Part shown: positions 45,018 through 57,109 of the stretch, piece by piece
Layout of the letters: each line of letters opens with the position of its first letter
How positions within the stretch are numbered: the stretch's first letter is position 1
Source of the DNA: Coprinellus micaceus
Taxonomy: Eukaryota > Basidiomycota > Agaricomycetes > Agaricales > Psathyrellaceae
DNA length: 64,000 nucleotides
Direction of reading: 5' to 3'
Assembly: GCA_951394405.1 (NCBI GenBank)
Contig: OX596336.1
Coordinates: 3,534,001-3,598,000 of the forward strand
Translations under genes and position numbers: made by a program
Notes under the pieces: generated by a model
What the model was told of the DNA's origin: nothing
Seen by the model: the letters and a program-made list of their open reading frames with translations, nothing else
The model's database searches: none

Positions 45018-47212
45018 CTATGCTGGGTGGCATGCAGACGGTGAGGAAGCCAAAGATGACGGATATATACACGCCAAGGGAGTACATCGTTGTGACAGGG
45101 AAAGAAACGAAATCCTGTGGCAGGATAGAGGACTTCGGATTGATGGTGAGTGGGTCCCAAACCTCCTCACAAAAGAAACCAAGAAACCTTCTTCTGCCGT
45201 TCTAAAACATAGGCTTATATCAGCCTTCGTGGTTCTAGAAAAGAAAGAGAATGACCGACTGTTGAAACAGTCCACATATTCGAGAGTGTCATCGTCTCGG
45301 AAGATCCACTCCCTACGAGCCTTACGCAGCGTCGGTTTCCATTTGTCAAGCAAGGCGCTTGCCCTCTTCTTATCTCTCGCCAGAGAAAATGAAGCGCTTG
45401 TCTTGACGAGCAAATGTGGGATATCGGTGTGCTGAGTGTGGACATGGGTTGTCAGCGGGTGGGCCAACCGAAGTCAACAGGCTGGAAGCTCACGTAGAAC
45501 AACCATCCGTGACGCTCTTCAAAGTCGAAAGCCTCCATCTCTTTCAACATTCGGTGGAAGACGATAATGTTGTTCGCCGACGGCTTCCCTTGGTGTGTGA
45601 GCATGGTATTGCGCCAGGTAGTAAGAGCCGCCATGGCGGGTCGATCCGAGTCGGGAAGTCGAGGGTAGTTATTCAGAGCAGCGAGGAGTGCCATCCAGGT
45701 CTGCTGCCATCGTCGCGGGCTTTTGGGATCAGGCGAATGGGCCGGTTTGATCAGGACTTCCAGCTTGGGTGCTACCAAGCGGAACAAGAAATTTCGCATA
45801 AGCAAGAAGAGAACAAGATCCTCCGCGGGGAAGAACATGTTGGGTTCCCATCGAATCACGAGCTGTCGAAGGTGGGAGACTAAAGAGGGTGAGGGTGTTG
45901 AATACTTGAAGACGCTAGCCATCTCTCGAAAAAAGATGACGGGGTTCAGGTCCGTGGGCGCAATCAATGAATCCAGAGTTAAGTGGCGAAGGCGCGGGCA
46001 ATATACGAATATTGCAGGAAGGATGCCTTTAGGCCAGGGTTCGCCGGAGAAAATGTCCAAGGCGACCAAGCTGCATCTGGAGTTTACAACCAGCTGGATA
46101 ACGTCGCGACTGAAGTTTGGGTGCCGATTTCCACCACAATGAACCGACAGGTCCCGCAATGACGGAAGGTTGAGTTGCGTGAGGAGGTGAGAGGCCTGGC
46201 CGTCTACGTCGATGTGAAGCCTCCGCAGCGACTGGTGGATCAGTGGAGACTCCAAGGTAAATGCTGATTTCACGTATCCCACGAGGGACAGGAGATTTGG
46301 AGAGTTGAGAAGAATGTCGGCGAGCCAAGGTGTGGCGGTCGACGACGGCAGTAGGTGGTGCAGCTCCTCTAAGCGAGGGAGCGGGAATGAGTATAAGGTG
46401 TGTTCGTCGGCTCTCTTGGTCTCGACAACTCGCAGCGACGGTGAGTCCAAGAAATAGTCGATATAAATGGGGGGACTCCCCAGGGTGCGCACTGGCAGGT
46501 CCAGTGACAGGATGTATAGGATGGGGAGGCGTTTGCGAATGGGTTCTAGACGGGATATGAGCTCCGAGGGTACTTTCAGACCAACGACTTCCCATTTTTC
46601 GGAGTACTTGACGAGGAGGTCCAACATGGATGCCATGGTCTGGCGATGCCTCTCTGAGGCAGGCTTCGCGCCCACGAAGTAGAACGAAATGGGTTGTGAT
46701 TGGGAGCGAAGGAGGTGGGTCTGAATTTGGTCCAACCGATGTGCCTCCCGTTTCCGTGATAGGGTGTGTTTATCCGAGATAATTATTTCCCCAATTTCCC
46801 CCCATAGTCGTGGTGAAGAGTTGACCACTGCTCGCCACCGCCGACTGACGTGGGAGATGCGCCTCTGGGCTGCACGCTTCGGCAGGTCGTCTGGGCCCAA
46901 CAAAATCGTCCAGAAGAAGATCTGCTCCAGAGTTTCGTCGGGGCATTTGTGTATGAACCGGTAGGAGACGCGAAGGTGCTGGAATGCGAGCTCCTCGACC
47001 TTGCGATATTCCGAAGGCCATTGCGCCCGGGGGAGAGTGTCGATGGGGATGGATGCGAGTGCTGCGGCATTAACAAGGTCTTGGAAAAGTTTGTGTACAA
47101 AATCCCTGATAACTTGGGCCTCTTCCGCGCTGGGCACCTGGTTTCCTTCTAACAACGTCGGCACTGGCGAAGGGGGCAAGGCAAGCTTGTTTCTGCCCCA
47201 TAGAAAACTCAT
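45018..47212 (-). CDS. F-box-like / LRR protein (intact paralogue)
   Basis: The start ATG at 47212 (MSFLWGRNKLALPPSPVP) matches the start of the split paralogue; the frame is open further to 47467 but without similarity. Exon 1 is 47212-45494. A 62-nt intron (donor GTGAGC, acceptor ACTCAG) joins it to exon 2 at 45431 (HTDIPHLLVKTSASFSLA). The F-box motif is KCPDETLEQIFFWTILLG followed by ISHVSRRWRAVVNSSPRLWG. Leucine-rich segments follow (PSLRDLSVHCGGN; CPRLRHLTLDSLIAP). The last exon boundary is uncertain: at the position where the paralogue has donor GTGAGT this copy has GTCGGT, so it may read through to the stop at 45018. Predicted role: SCF substrate adaptor. Confidence 0.8.
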
Positions 47213-47758
47213 TTCGCAAACGATGGAGTGCCTACAAGTCAACCTGATAAGTAAACTTGCCGGGATTCGAGAGAATGATACGCAACGCAGGACGCACCTA
47301 TGTATCGCTCCCCCGGTGTGCTGGCGCGCTGAACAAAGTTGGAGGGTGCCAGAGTCACAGTCATCCCTGTCACAGGAACTGGCGGGCGGGACATTTGAAT
47401 GTGATGTGACGGGCGAAATACGCGCCCACAAACTGTCAACCGAACAGTTGAGGGCGGCTCCAAGCAAACAAAAACATCGAAGATAGGTCTAGTTACATCC
47501 AGGTCTACCGGTTAGCTGTGAGCTATACTAGTGGTTAATAAATACATAGATTACAGACATGAGTGCTAGATTGTCGTGGGGGGTCGTGTCAGTGCGAAAA
47601 TGCTAGCAAAACAAATATCGTCGCTGGGAGCAAAGCTCCGTTCTAAAGAAATATCGATGGATGAAGGGTATAGCAAAGATTGGAGCGTAACCGAGTCCCT
47701 TGAATAGCTAGCCAAAGAAGGGGGGGAAGTGAAAACATCGAAAACTTCTATCATACCT
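47213..47758. other. Intergenic region
   Basis: Upstream region of the F-box gene and 3' flank of the PAQR gene. No gene seen. Confidence 0.45.
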
Positions 47759-49829
47759 CTACAGCTCGGCCTTACACCTCACACCCTCCTTCAACAACAC
47801 AATCGCACTCCTATGCTGGCTCACTGCCAATACAATGAAGCAATGCCAAATCGCATGACTATGACCCCCGACCGCATCCAACTTCCGCCCAACACTCTCC
47901 GGCAGGAACCTTTCCGGACAATGGGTCGCGTAGAACACGAGGCCAAAGACGTAGGAGAGGAGGGAGGGGAAGACAGGCGAAACGAAATCGTAGGCTTCGC
48001 GCACACTGTGGGTGCAGCAGAGAGTGATCATGGGTGCGAGTCCGCCAAAGGCCATTGCGACGAAGAATGCGATTCGGTAGAGCTAGAAGTAGAGATTTCG
48101 CGTCAGCCTTGGAACCAGCGCAGAAAGGAGGAGATTTACTCACTCGGTACTGGTGCATATTGAACCATTTCATGAAGGGAAACACGTTACCCATGATACC
48201 CATCGCCGTGCACACACCCAAGAATACTTTGGCATAGATCATATGCTCTTCGCATCCCGAGAAGCCGTACCAAGCAACTGTGGCCACAGAGGCGCTAATC
48301 AACCACCCAATGCCAATGTAGTCCACCCTCGCGCAGAACTCCATTGACCGCAAATCGGCACAGCCCGACATGGTATGCCATGTTGCCGACGAACCGAGGC
48401 AGAGGAGTGAGAACGCGAGGAAGGCGAGCTCGATAGGGTCTTTAGGGGTATTCGAAGAGGCAGGGATGATAAGATGATCGGCTACTGATGCGGAAGGCGA
48501 GGCGAGACGTTGTTGGATAAGTGGAGTGATAGAAAGCGGGAAGGGAGGCGTAGGGACTGCGTCGACCCACGTGCCTACCGTGTGGTATGCGTGTTCCAGC
48601 CATTCCGGTATAATCGCTTGTTTCAGATAGTCTGTACCTCCTATTAACCAGGAGGGAGCCGTCCACTGCGTGCCGGTTAGCAGTAACATGAGGTTGGCGA
48701 ACCATAGGAGGAAGGGGATGAGATGGGTGTGGATGTTGAGGGTCTCGTTGTGCGCCTCGAAGACACTCCGGAGGATGAGCCCCCATCGTTCGACAGGGAT
48801 AAACCGATACCCGTGAACGACGAAAGGGTTGTTTCGCCATTCGTGTGGGAGATCATAGTACCTGATCAACTGTACGCCTTCCACACTGCGCATCATCGCT
48901 CTCTTCACCTCATCCATCATCTCCTCCAACTCGTCCATCATTTCGTTCTTCAGTGCAGACATTTCGTCTGTGATTATCGAGAGTTCGGCGTTGAGCTCGT
49001 GCTTGGCGTGCGCGATGCTCTCCTTCATGTTTGCGAGGGAGGTGTGCATTGACACGCTAACGTCTTGGAGGGCGGAGAGGAGGATTTCGGAGGATTCGGT
49101 TGTGATGGCTTCCATGTTCGCTTCAAGGCCTTCTCGGAGGTCGTTGAAGATGGAAGTGAATGTTAGTGGTTGCTCTCCAGATGCAGGTTTATAGTCTCCA
49201 GAAGCCTGCTTCATCAATCCCTCCAAGGCATCGGCAACAGGGGCAAAGGGGAAGAGCGCAGCGCCTGGCCGGAGGACATGTTGCTCCAGGTGTTCATGTA
49301 ACGTTTTCAGGTGTTCAGAAAGCGTTTGGATAGCTGCCGTGTAGTAGCTTGGATGAAACTCGAGGTCGAGGTCGTGGAAACGTTCTCTTGCATCATCCAA
49401 AACGAGTTGGGCAGGCTGAGACTGTGTGCGGAAGTAGGTCTCTATTGCTGAGAGGTCGGATATCCAGAGGTGTGGGAGGTGGGAGACGACAGAGGCCCTA
49501 AACTGGGCTAGCATGTGTGAGGCTGCAGCGTTCCATTCTGACGAGGACTTGGAGGCTTGTGCAGAGAGTGTTCGGTCGAGAGTTTCGAGGTAGGTGAGAA
49601 CGAGGAGACGGAGCGAAGCTAGGGTTTGTGTGGGCGACGTCGAGGGAAATTCGAGAGGGGTAATTGAGCAACTCGCGGAGATGGTGGATGGAGCTGGAGG
49701 AGCGGAGAGCCTTCGACGCCTGCGAAGGCGAGCTTCGGGCACTGGCGAAGGCGAAAGGGACGTCGACATGGGGGGAGCTGGAAGAAAGGTATTGCGATCA
49801 GAATCATATGCCATGTTGCCAACGATCAT
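47759..49829 (-). CDS. PAQR / haemolysin-III family receptor with long N-terminal extension
   Basis: PAQR proteins (adiponectin/progestin receptors, yeast Izh) are seven-helix membrane proteins with a zinc site and lipid-hydrolase-like activity. Exon 1 is 49829-48144 and exon 2 is 48082-47759, with a 61-nt intron. The N-terminal ~310 residues are soluble, with long amphipathic helices (SALKNEMMDELEEMMDEVKR), an extension absent from the simplest family members. The core begins with HEWRNNPFVVHGYR and SVFEAHNETLNIHTHLIPFL (the family's first motif). It continues with LGSSATWHTMSGC and ends with GGHSHAIWHCFIVLAV, whose His residues belong to the zinc site. Alternative starts exist at 49814 and 49769. 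It shares a 287-bp divergent promoter region with the PTH gene. Confidence 0.88.
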
Positions 49830-50116
49830 ACCATTGCTCCCGCCAAAATCAGGTCATTTCCGCGATTAGATGTCGCTGCACTCGCCTCAGGATCGCTGTA
49901 ACTTGTGTCCAAGCGCTCCAAGAGTCTTGTTCTCTCCTGCTACCCGTGCCCCGCGCTGTTTTGGCCAGCACCCTGGTCCTTTTCCAGCGCTCTCGGCGTT
50001 CCAACTTTTGTTGATGGCTGATCGCTCGGAACGGAACTGCTGAATCAGCACCGAATAGCCTCGTCCTCGTACCATGACACCCTCTGACTCGCAATAGCAC
50101 CTCAAAACCCCTCAGG

Positions 50117-50797
50117 ATGCTGTCTCTTCTTCGCAAATACATCCTCTTCTCGCCTCCAATGGCCCGTAGCCAAACTCTCTCGACGTCCTCCTCCCAGCCA
50201 CGCATCCTCATTGCAGGTCTCGGGAACGCACCGTATCCCTCCACCCGGCACAGCATCGGCCAATACATTATCTCCGGCCTCTCCACCCACCTCTCCATCC
50301 CGCTTTCCTCCACCCGCGGTGGCCAGATAGGCTCCAACTCTTCCGGAAACATCTCCCTTTTCAAGTCCAAGCACCTGATGAACGTCTCCGGGCCTTCTGT
50401 CACAACCGCAATGCGCTCCAAGGGCATTCCGCCAAGCCGCCTTATCCTCATCTACGACTCCATCTCCCACGCGCCCTGTAAAATTTCCGTACGACTTGGA
50501 GGAAGTGCCCAGGGACACAACGGGGTTAAATCCGTCATGCAGAGCTTGGGGGCCAGCGCGACGAGCAAGCCGTTCTGGCAGTTCCGAGTCGGTGTTGGAC
50601 GCGGACATTCCGCTATCGACGCGCCAGTGTCCTCGAAAAGGTCGATAGACAAGACGGTGGACGCTGCGCATTGGGTATTGGGTCCTCTCAGTGATGAAGA
50701 GAAGGCATATTGGGGTGTCGGCGGGAAGGGGTTGGACCACGTCCTAAATGAGATAGAAAGGATCGTTGAAGGGCTGAGCGAGGATCCAACCGGTTAG
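50117..50797 (+). CDS. PTH1: Peptidyl-tRNA hydrolase (Pth, bacterial type)
   Basis: Cleaves peptidyl-tRNAs released prematurely from ribosomes; in fungi the bacterial-type enzyme is commonly mitochondrial. It is a single exon of 226 residues. An N-terminal stretch rich in Arg, Ser and Leu (MLSLLRKYILFSPPMARS) could be a mitochondrial targeting peptide. Motifs: LIAGLGNAPYPSTRHSIG (catalytic-His loop), LMNVSG, LILIYDSISHAPCKI (Asp of the active site), RLGGSAQGHNGVKSV (GHNG) and FWQFRVGVGR. The canonical TRHN reads TRHS here; the His itself is kept. The stop is at 50797. An alternative start at 50159 (MARSQTLS) would shorten the leader. Confidence 0.92.
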   Translation: MLSLLRKYILFSPPMARSQTLSTSSSQPRILIAGLGNAPYPSTRHSIGQYIISGLSTHLSIPLSSTRGGQIGSNSSGNISLFKSKHLMNVSGPSVTTAMRSKGIPPSRLILIYDSISHAPCKISVRLGGSAQGHNGVKSVMQSLGASATSKPFWQFRVGVGRGHSAIDAPVSSKRSIDKTVDAAHWVLGPLSDEEKAYWGVGGKGLDHVLNEIERIVEGLSEDPTG

Positions 50798-53003
50798 TGG
50801 GGGGGCCTCGCACTTATCAAGCTCTCTGGGTTGACGACGTCGACGCCATTGACACGAGTCGCTCTGGTGCTCCCATCGCGGCCAACTCCAGCTGTTTCGA
50901 GACAGGCGCCACGTTCCGCTCTTGTGACCGTTTGGGCTTGAACCCGTTCTGCCTCTTATGCCTCCGTCAATAGGAAGAGGGGCGGGTGGGCCGCGAAACT
51001 GGGAAGCCTTGTTCGTTACTCCTCAGGCCTCAATACCCGTCTATCTCGCCAAACGCTAGCGGCGTCCTGCACATGCGACCCTTGACCATTCGATTTCGAA
51101 CCCTCTGGACAGGCCTTGCTTCGTATTATCTTCTGTGCATTCTGCCTCCCTGGTACTTGGGCCCTCAACTTGCCTTCATCGGTTCCTTGGAGTACCTGTT
51201 GTAGGTAGACATGATAATTCAACCTCAAATAGGAGCTGATTCGCGTAGACCTCACTCTAGAATCTTGAGAGAGTTGCAGAGGATTTTTTTTCGAAGGGTA
51301 CTGGGAAGGACGAGGATGAGGGCGCTTCGCGTGACATCACGCGTAACGGATGTGAACCAAATTCCACCAAATTCCCCCCGCGACGCGCTACAGCGAGCAA
51401 ACGTTCAACCCAGACGAACAGAGCGCGTTATAAGCTAGCGCTTGAAGCTTGAAGCCCCAATCGGCAAGCGGGAGGATGTGAGTTGAATTTCGACGTGCAG
51501 GGAGTCCAAATACAGCAATCTCAACCCCTTTTCCGCACAGCTGGCTTGCTGTGAAGCTGGACGCCCGTCCGTCGAGAGGAGACATTTATGGGCGCGATCA
51601 CAGCCCTGATACATGAAGACTGGTTTCCAATAACTGCCTTCGACGAGTCCTTTCAGCACTGGGCACAGCGCGCCTACGGGGGAGGATCTTGCTCGTTCCT
51701 GCGGCGGGGATACCTTGGGATTATCTTGACCAGGTCTAAACGCGCACTCACCCCAAGTACAGCAACTCTCCTATTCCGGACTTCATGGGGTAGCCTGAAC
51801 GCCCCTCCAAATCCAGGGTCGTCTGCGATTTCATGAGAAGGCCGACGAGACGTAGCCAAGGCTCCTAGCGCGAAGAACCCCAGGTCTATCTCATCGCCGT
51901 GTGAGGCGAAACCATTATTCTTGCCCCTCTCCCGGCGTCTCTACGTACAGGAACATCTGGTCATTCGTTCAGCGCCCAACGCCCCTCGTGAGGCGACACC
52001 ATGGCCATCGGAGGAGCATCGACGTTCGATGTCAATGCCCAGGGGTCTAGAACATGAAATGCCGCGCAGGACAGCCGTTGTCGGTTTCGTCGTTCCGCTT
52101 TGCTTACCGCAATAAGTTCGGCCTCCCGTTAGAGCATTTCGACCTTGCAGCCGTGCCCACTGTCCCATCGACTTGTTCGTTGAATGGTTGAGGTGAGTGA
52201 CACAGTCCTTCTGACGTGTTGTGTACATTGCCGCCCACGAATACGTTTTCACTGTTCCAGAAGACGTTAAGCGCATTTATTCTGCTCGAAGAAGCGCACC
52301 ACCTGAATCGCTGTGGGTCCAGTGGAAGCCACAGACAAAAGGCCACCCTAATTAAGAGCTTGCAGCTGTTTACCTATGTGGGTGTGGGTTGGCAGGTCGA
52401 AAGTGCTCTTCTCTGCGATTCTGCCTTTCGATCATCAAACATCTGGCAGTTCATCGTGCAAGGAACCCGGGGATTGACAGTGAAAACAATGGACCTTGTC
52501 GACCCGGTCCAAGTCCAACGGCATTCTCTTTATACCCTCCACGGCCACCTGAGCATAGTCTCGCATCCCGCATCTCTCATTTCTCTTACTGTTCAGCCTA
52601 CCCGTACTCTGAGCCAGTCCATCGCGCTCAGATCTTATCGAATCTTCGAACCCTCTAGGACGTCCTGCAGCCTGAACGCGCTTCCCCAGCGACAGGCGAA
52701 ACCCAACCACCCCATCCCCCAGCACCCAACCTCCTCTAAAGGTCGCAATAAGTGCATAGTGTCGTCTCCGACCTTGGCGACCCAGGTCATCCCGTGTCTT
52801 CACTCTCTTGCCTTTTACATTCACGTACGTCGGCCTGTCGTTTGTCTCCACCAGAACCCAAACGGCCGTTGACCTGCCTTCCAGCGTGCCATTGAATCTC
52901 CACTTTGACAACCCTTCTGAATCGAACTTGTGTATAAGGCTTTGCAAGTTCGAGCTGACTCTTCTCGCCGCATGCACCTTTCTCACATCGTAGTAGCATC
53001 TAG
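50798..53003. other. Intergenic region with spurious long frames
   Basis: 2.2 kb without a supported gene. A 218-codon plus-strand frame (52216-52872) and a 214-codon minus-strand frame (53079-52435) overlap each other. Neither has domains or a convincing start, so at most one, and more probably none, is real. Confidence 0.45.
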
Positions 53004-55499
53004 ATGTCTGACGACAAAACCTCCAATGTCGTGGGGGTCGCGACAGCCGGCATCCAAGACGTCTCAGCCCTCCTTCCACTCCTTGGAACCGAGCAATGCG
53101 AGGCCCACGTTACCTCAGCCCTCCAACGTGGTTACCTATACGCAGCTGCAACGCCCATGTCCATTTTCGGTTCCCTTGGTCTGGTGAAGGCAGGCTTTGT
53201 CGTGCTCTGGGCCAGTAGCGAATTCTCGTGGTTTTCTGGGCCTGCCGCTCTGAAAAACGCGGGATTTAATCCTCTGGGTGCCTGTGGGCTCCTATTACGC
53301 GCCGACGAAAACCGTGGGGTGAGCGTGATCGAGGAGAAGATTAATCGCGTGCTGGGCGGGAAGACGGTAATGGCCGTGGACGTCAATTTGAGGTCCTGGG
53401 ACCTATGGGCGTGGAATATCCGCCTCATCGCAGCGACGTTCCTCCTCAGCGGACTAGGCCTCCTTCCTTATGCACTCCTCATCTATCGCCTCCCTGGAAA
53501 GTCATTCCAGCAGACCTGGCTATACCCCATGATCAGGATTCTCGGTTGCGACCTGGTGGCCATCTGCGTCCAAATAATCCTTCAGCTCCGCATTCTGGAA
53601 GAAGGGTACTGGAGAATTCGATTCCTCGCAACGGACAGCTATCTGAAGCGCGAGGGCTACAAAGAGTTCCCACAGTCATGGGACTCAAACCAGCGCTCAA
53701 AGGACGTCCTCGATCATTTCCAACGCCATGTCGGTTGGCAGGGATTAACACGCGCCGACGGATCCATACCACTCAGTCAGTCACCCTCCTCTGGTACCCC
53801 TTCTACCTTACCCAGGAAACTCGCGGAAGCCTTGAAAGATCTCGGTACGGTGACTTCTTTTGCATTTTCACCTAGAAAGAACCGCGAACTCTTCGACAAC
53901 GGCCTGTATAGCAAGAGGGTCTCGGGTGGGTCGCACCATCATTACAATCGACCTAGACACGCTACTCCCCGGGGGCACTCCACAGCTGAGCCACAAGGCA
54001 CTTGGAGTCGCATCCTGCGGGTGCTTCGACCAGGAGACTTGTTCGGTCATAAACGACCAAACATATCCGCTGTCACTACCGTCCTGGTGTTTGCACAAGT
54101 TGCTCTCTTTGCAAGTATCTGTGCCGCCATCATCGGGTACATTGGTTGCTTCACCGTAGTTCAATCAAGCCCGAGGTCCGATTCGACGGGACCTGCCGTC
54201 TGGCTCGCCCTAGAGGCGTTCCTCGCATTGCTCAGAACCGCACTATGGGGGTGGAACCCCGCCTCGGACGATGCGAAACCGCCAATCGCTTTGCACAAGG
54301 TCGCCGCGGCTCATCTCGATCCCGCAGAGGCGGGCAACCCCTCTGGTGTCAAATGGGACCTTGATTCGGCGACGACGGACGACGTACACGCCGTCGTCAT
54401 CGGTATAGGCGAATATAGGCGCGGTTCCGGCGATCTGGAGGACATACCGGGATGCGTGAAAGCAGCTCAGTCTTTCGGCGCGTATTTGAAAACCTATCTG
54501 CGGGTCCCGCATGACCAAGTAGTGACCTTGTTCAACGCTGATGCGACAAATGACCGTGTCCTCGACGAAATCGGGAGGTTGGTGAATAGGATACCCGTCG
54601 GGCATAACGCTCCTGTGGTGATTTACCTTGGAGCGTACTTGTTCCTGGATCTCGAATTCAGCGGCCGCATACTCACCTACCTCCCCGATCAACCGCTGGT
54701 TGACTATGGTCACTGCTCACTTCGCTACAAAAGTTTCATCGAGCTCCTGGAAAAGATTTCCCGTGAAAAAACAGATAACATTGTGCGTTTCCTGATGTCT
54801 CCTTCCATCGAACTATGGCTGACCTTCCTCCAACTCACTGCAGACTGTCATCCTGGACTGTTGCTTCGCTGGACGGGTGAGGCGACCCGAGGGTGAATCT
54901 GAGGAAGTGCGGTTTGAAGTACCGGATGCCCATGTGCAGGACAGTCTCTTTTCAGGCATTTGGGTGGAACGCGGCGTTGTCACCCACCGGCGAGTAGTCG
55001 ACAGGTCGACATTGGAGACTAAAATTGACGCGGGTGTAGAAGAGGATGGGTTCGCCATGGTTGAGATCGGTATGTCGACCGTTCAAACACATCTTGTGGC
55101 GCTAATAGCGGGGTCCTAGTTCCCGGGCAGGCTGCATCCCCTTCGTACTTCCTCATCACAACATCCAGGGCGCGTTTAAGCGGTGTTCCAGAGGCCGGTA
55201 GCGTGGCACGACTTACCGCAACACTCCTGGATGTATTGAAGCACTCGGCGCTTCAGACAATGACCTATGGCGGACTTATGGCGAGCGTGCAGGAAAAAAT
55301 GCACCCAACCGTCCAGCGGGCAAGCGGGGAAGGAGGGACGAAGCACGTTGCGGCCCGAGACTTTAAATGGGCAAATCTACAGTATCCAATCTGGACGAAA
55401 AGCTTCACCAACCGCTTGCTTCTCGACGGGTTGTTTGCTAGAAAGATCGACAGCCGCAGTTCGTCTCCGGTAATCACCGTTCGGTATGAAGATCATTAG
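53004..55499 (+). CDS. Membrane-anchored caspase-fold (peptidase C14-like) protein
   Basis: Exons 53004-54782, 54844-55069 and 55120-55499, with 61- and 50-nt introns; about 795 residues. N-terminal half: hydrophobic helices near residues 50-72, 140-165 (LIAATFLLSGLGLLPYALLI) and 355-380 (TTVLVFAQVALFASICAAII). C-terminal half: a caspase/metacaspase-like core with VHAVVIGIGEY (first strand), PGCVKAAQSFGAYLKTYLRV, and the Cys strand TVILDCCFAG created by splicing. The catalytic His strand, usually ending in GHG, reads VVIYLGAYLF, so the His-Gly is missing while the DCC cysteine is kept. This points to a non-proteolytic member or a much-diverged one. Soluble caspase-fold proteins of Agaricomycetes normally have DCCHSG; the membrane N-terminus is unusual. 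Confidence 0.78.
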
Positions 55500-55905
55500 T
55501 TTATGCTCTAACATTTGAAATTTGACTGGTTACGTTCTCATTACTTTTCTTCGCCTTACGATCTCTCGAAGGCTTCTCGATTTACACTGGCACCCATTGC
55601 TGTCTTACACCTACGTTTACCTCGACTCCGCATCTTCATTGGTTCAAGTCATATTCTGAGCCAATGTACGACCTAAGAGTCAGAGACGCCAGCCCGTATA
55701 GCCGGCAATTTCCGTCACCTCGTTGGCACAAGCGCCAAACCTTTGTAAATTGTGGCGAGTCTACAAGTGGGTGTATACGATCCCTGGGCAGGAATTATTT
55801 AAGGGAGTAGAATACGTGTCCATACATACTTTTGTCAGCTGGGTGGTCGTTGTCACAATGCCATCCCCAGAGCACGTCTAAAGTCTTCCCAAGTCCCTCC
55901 CTTCT
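55500..55905. other. Convergent 3' intergenic region
   Basis: 406 bases between the caspase-like gene and CBP3, which converge. No gene is seen; both 3' ends must lie here. Confidence 0.5.
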
Positions 55906-57109
55906 TCAAAGCTTCTTTGCTCCACCCATTCCCAATACTTCCCCAAACTTCAACTTCTCCCAATCGCCCTCCATGATATCATGGTCCGACACCTTATCCA
56001 ACCTCGCAAGCTCCCTCCTCACATACGTCGTCAAGTCCAACATGACTTGAGGGTACGTGAGGTATTTGTCGACCTCACTGGGAGGGAAATCATACACACC
56101 CGACTCGTCGTCCGTAGACGCCTCCTTCTCCAGATCAATCTTGCTCACGTTGACTACCTCTCCTCCAACCAAGTTCACCGCCCGCCTAAAGCGGATCTGC
56201 TTCTCCTCCGGGGAGCCAGCGGCGTGGTACTCGATACCCTGCGCACCCCTGGCTCCAAGCAAGTTTCGCCAAATGGCTGCTGCCATCTCTTGGTCACCTT
56301 GTACCAACGCTAAATCACAGCTCAACCCAAGGCCGGCCCACTGCTCCTTGAAAATCTTCATCTGCCTCGTCACGATACGGTCCGGAGCTCTGCTGAGTTT
56401 CCTTCGCTTTCCACTGGCCTTTTCTTCCTCGGAAGGTTTGTTCGGGTTGATGTAGAAGGAGGATTCGAAGGTGTAGGGTTCGGGGGCGGGGTCTCGGGGT
56501 TGGAGGACTGCGCGAATGCGGTCCTCGATGTCGATAAAGAAGTGGTCAATAAGAGCTTGGATGTAGTGCTTGCCATGCTCAGATGGGAGGGCGCGTAACC
56601 GTACGGTAAGCATCCAGATGTGCAGGTTCGTTACAGTGAACCAAGATTGGAAGGTTGGGGGGAGATAACAGTCTTTCCAGCAAAGCTTATCAGGATATGG
56701 TCTCAACTCCAGCTTTCGGATATGAGAGCGCACCATTTTGCCAAAAGGCGGCGTCCTGTTCGGGCCGCGTCGCAGCAACCTTTTCGTACAACACGAAAGC
56801 ACGGCGCGCTGCCAACTGCTTCGGGCTTCCGTACCCAAGCGCCTTCGCCAGACCCAGGAAAGCTTTCTTCGCAGCTGGCGAGGATTCGACCTGCCTCGTT
56901 AACCAGCTCGCCCGCTGTTCAGGCTCAGCAACGCTCTTCGGAGTGTTCGAGGATTGCGCCACCGTTGACTTGGTCTCGTTCGACGTGGGACCGCTAGAAC
57001 TGTATCTGATGGTCCCGACGGCTACCCGCTGCGGCCGTAATGATGAAACGAGGTGTACAGAGGAATTGGGCGCTCGGAGCTGCCTGAGCAGCACTGCGCG
57101 GGGGAGCAT
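55906..57109 (-). CDS. CBP3: Ubiquinol-cytochrome c reductase assembly chaperone CBP3
   Basis: CBP3 (UQCC1 in animals) works with CBP6 at the mitochondrial ribosome to promote synthesis and assembly of cytochrome b for respiratory complex III. Exon 1 (57109-56734) encodes a Ser/Arg-rich mitochondrial presequence (MLPRAVLLRQLRAPNSSV) and a linker. A 61-nt intron (donor GTGCGC, acceptor GGAAAG) joins it to exon 2 (56672-55906). This restores FWQNDCYLPPTFQSWFTVTN, the family signature, then LHIWMLTVRLRALPSEHGKH and YIQALIDHFFIDIEDRIRAV. The C-terminal half is longer than in yeast, with an insert carrying a basic run (KRRKLSRAPDRI). The stop is at 55906. It is probably constitutive; nothing regulatory is visible. 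Confidence 0.92.

Noticed and set aside
52216..53079. Overlapping long frames on both strands (218 codons plus, 214 codons minus)
   Set aside because: No domain, no splice partners, atypical composition, and mutual overlap; the minus frame also overlaps the start of the caspase-like gene.
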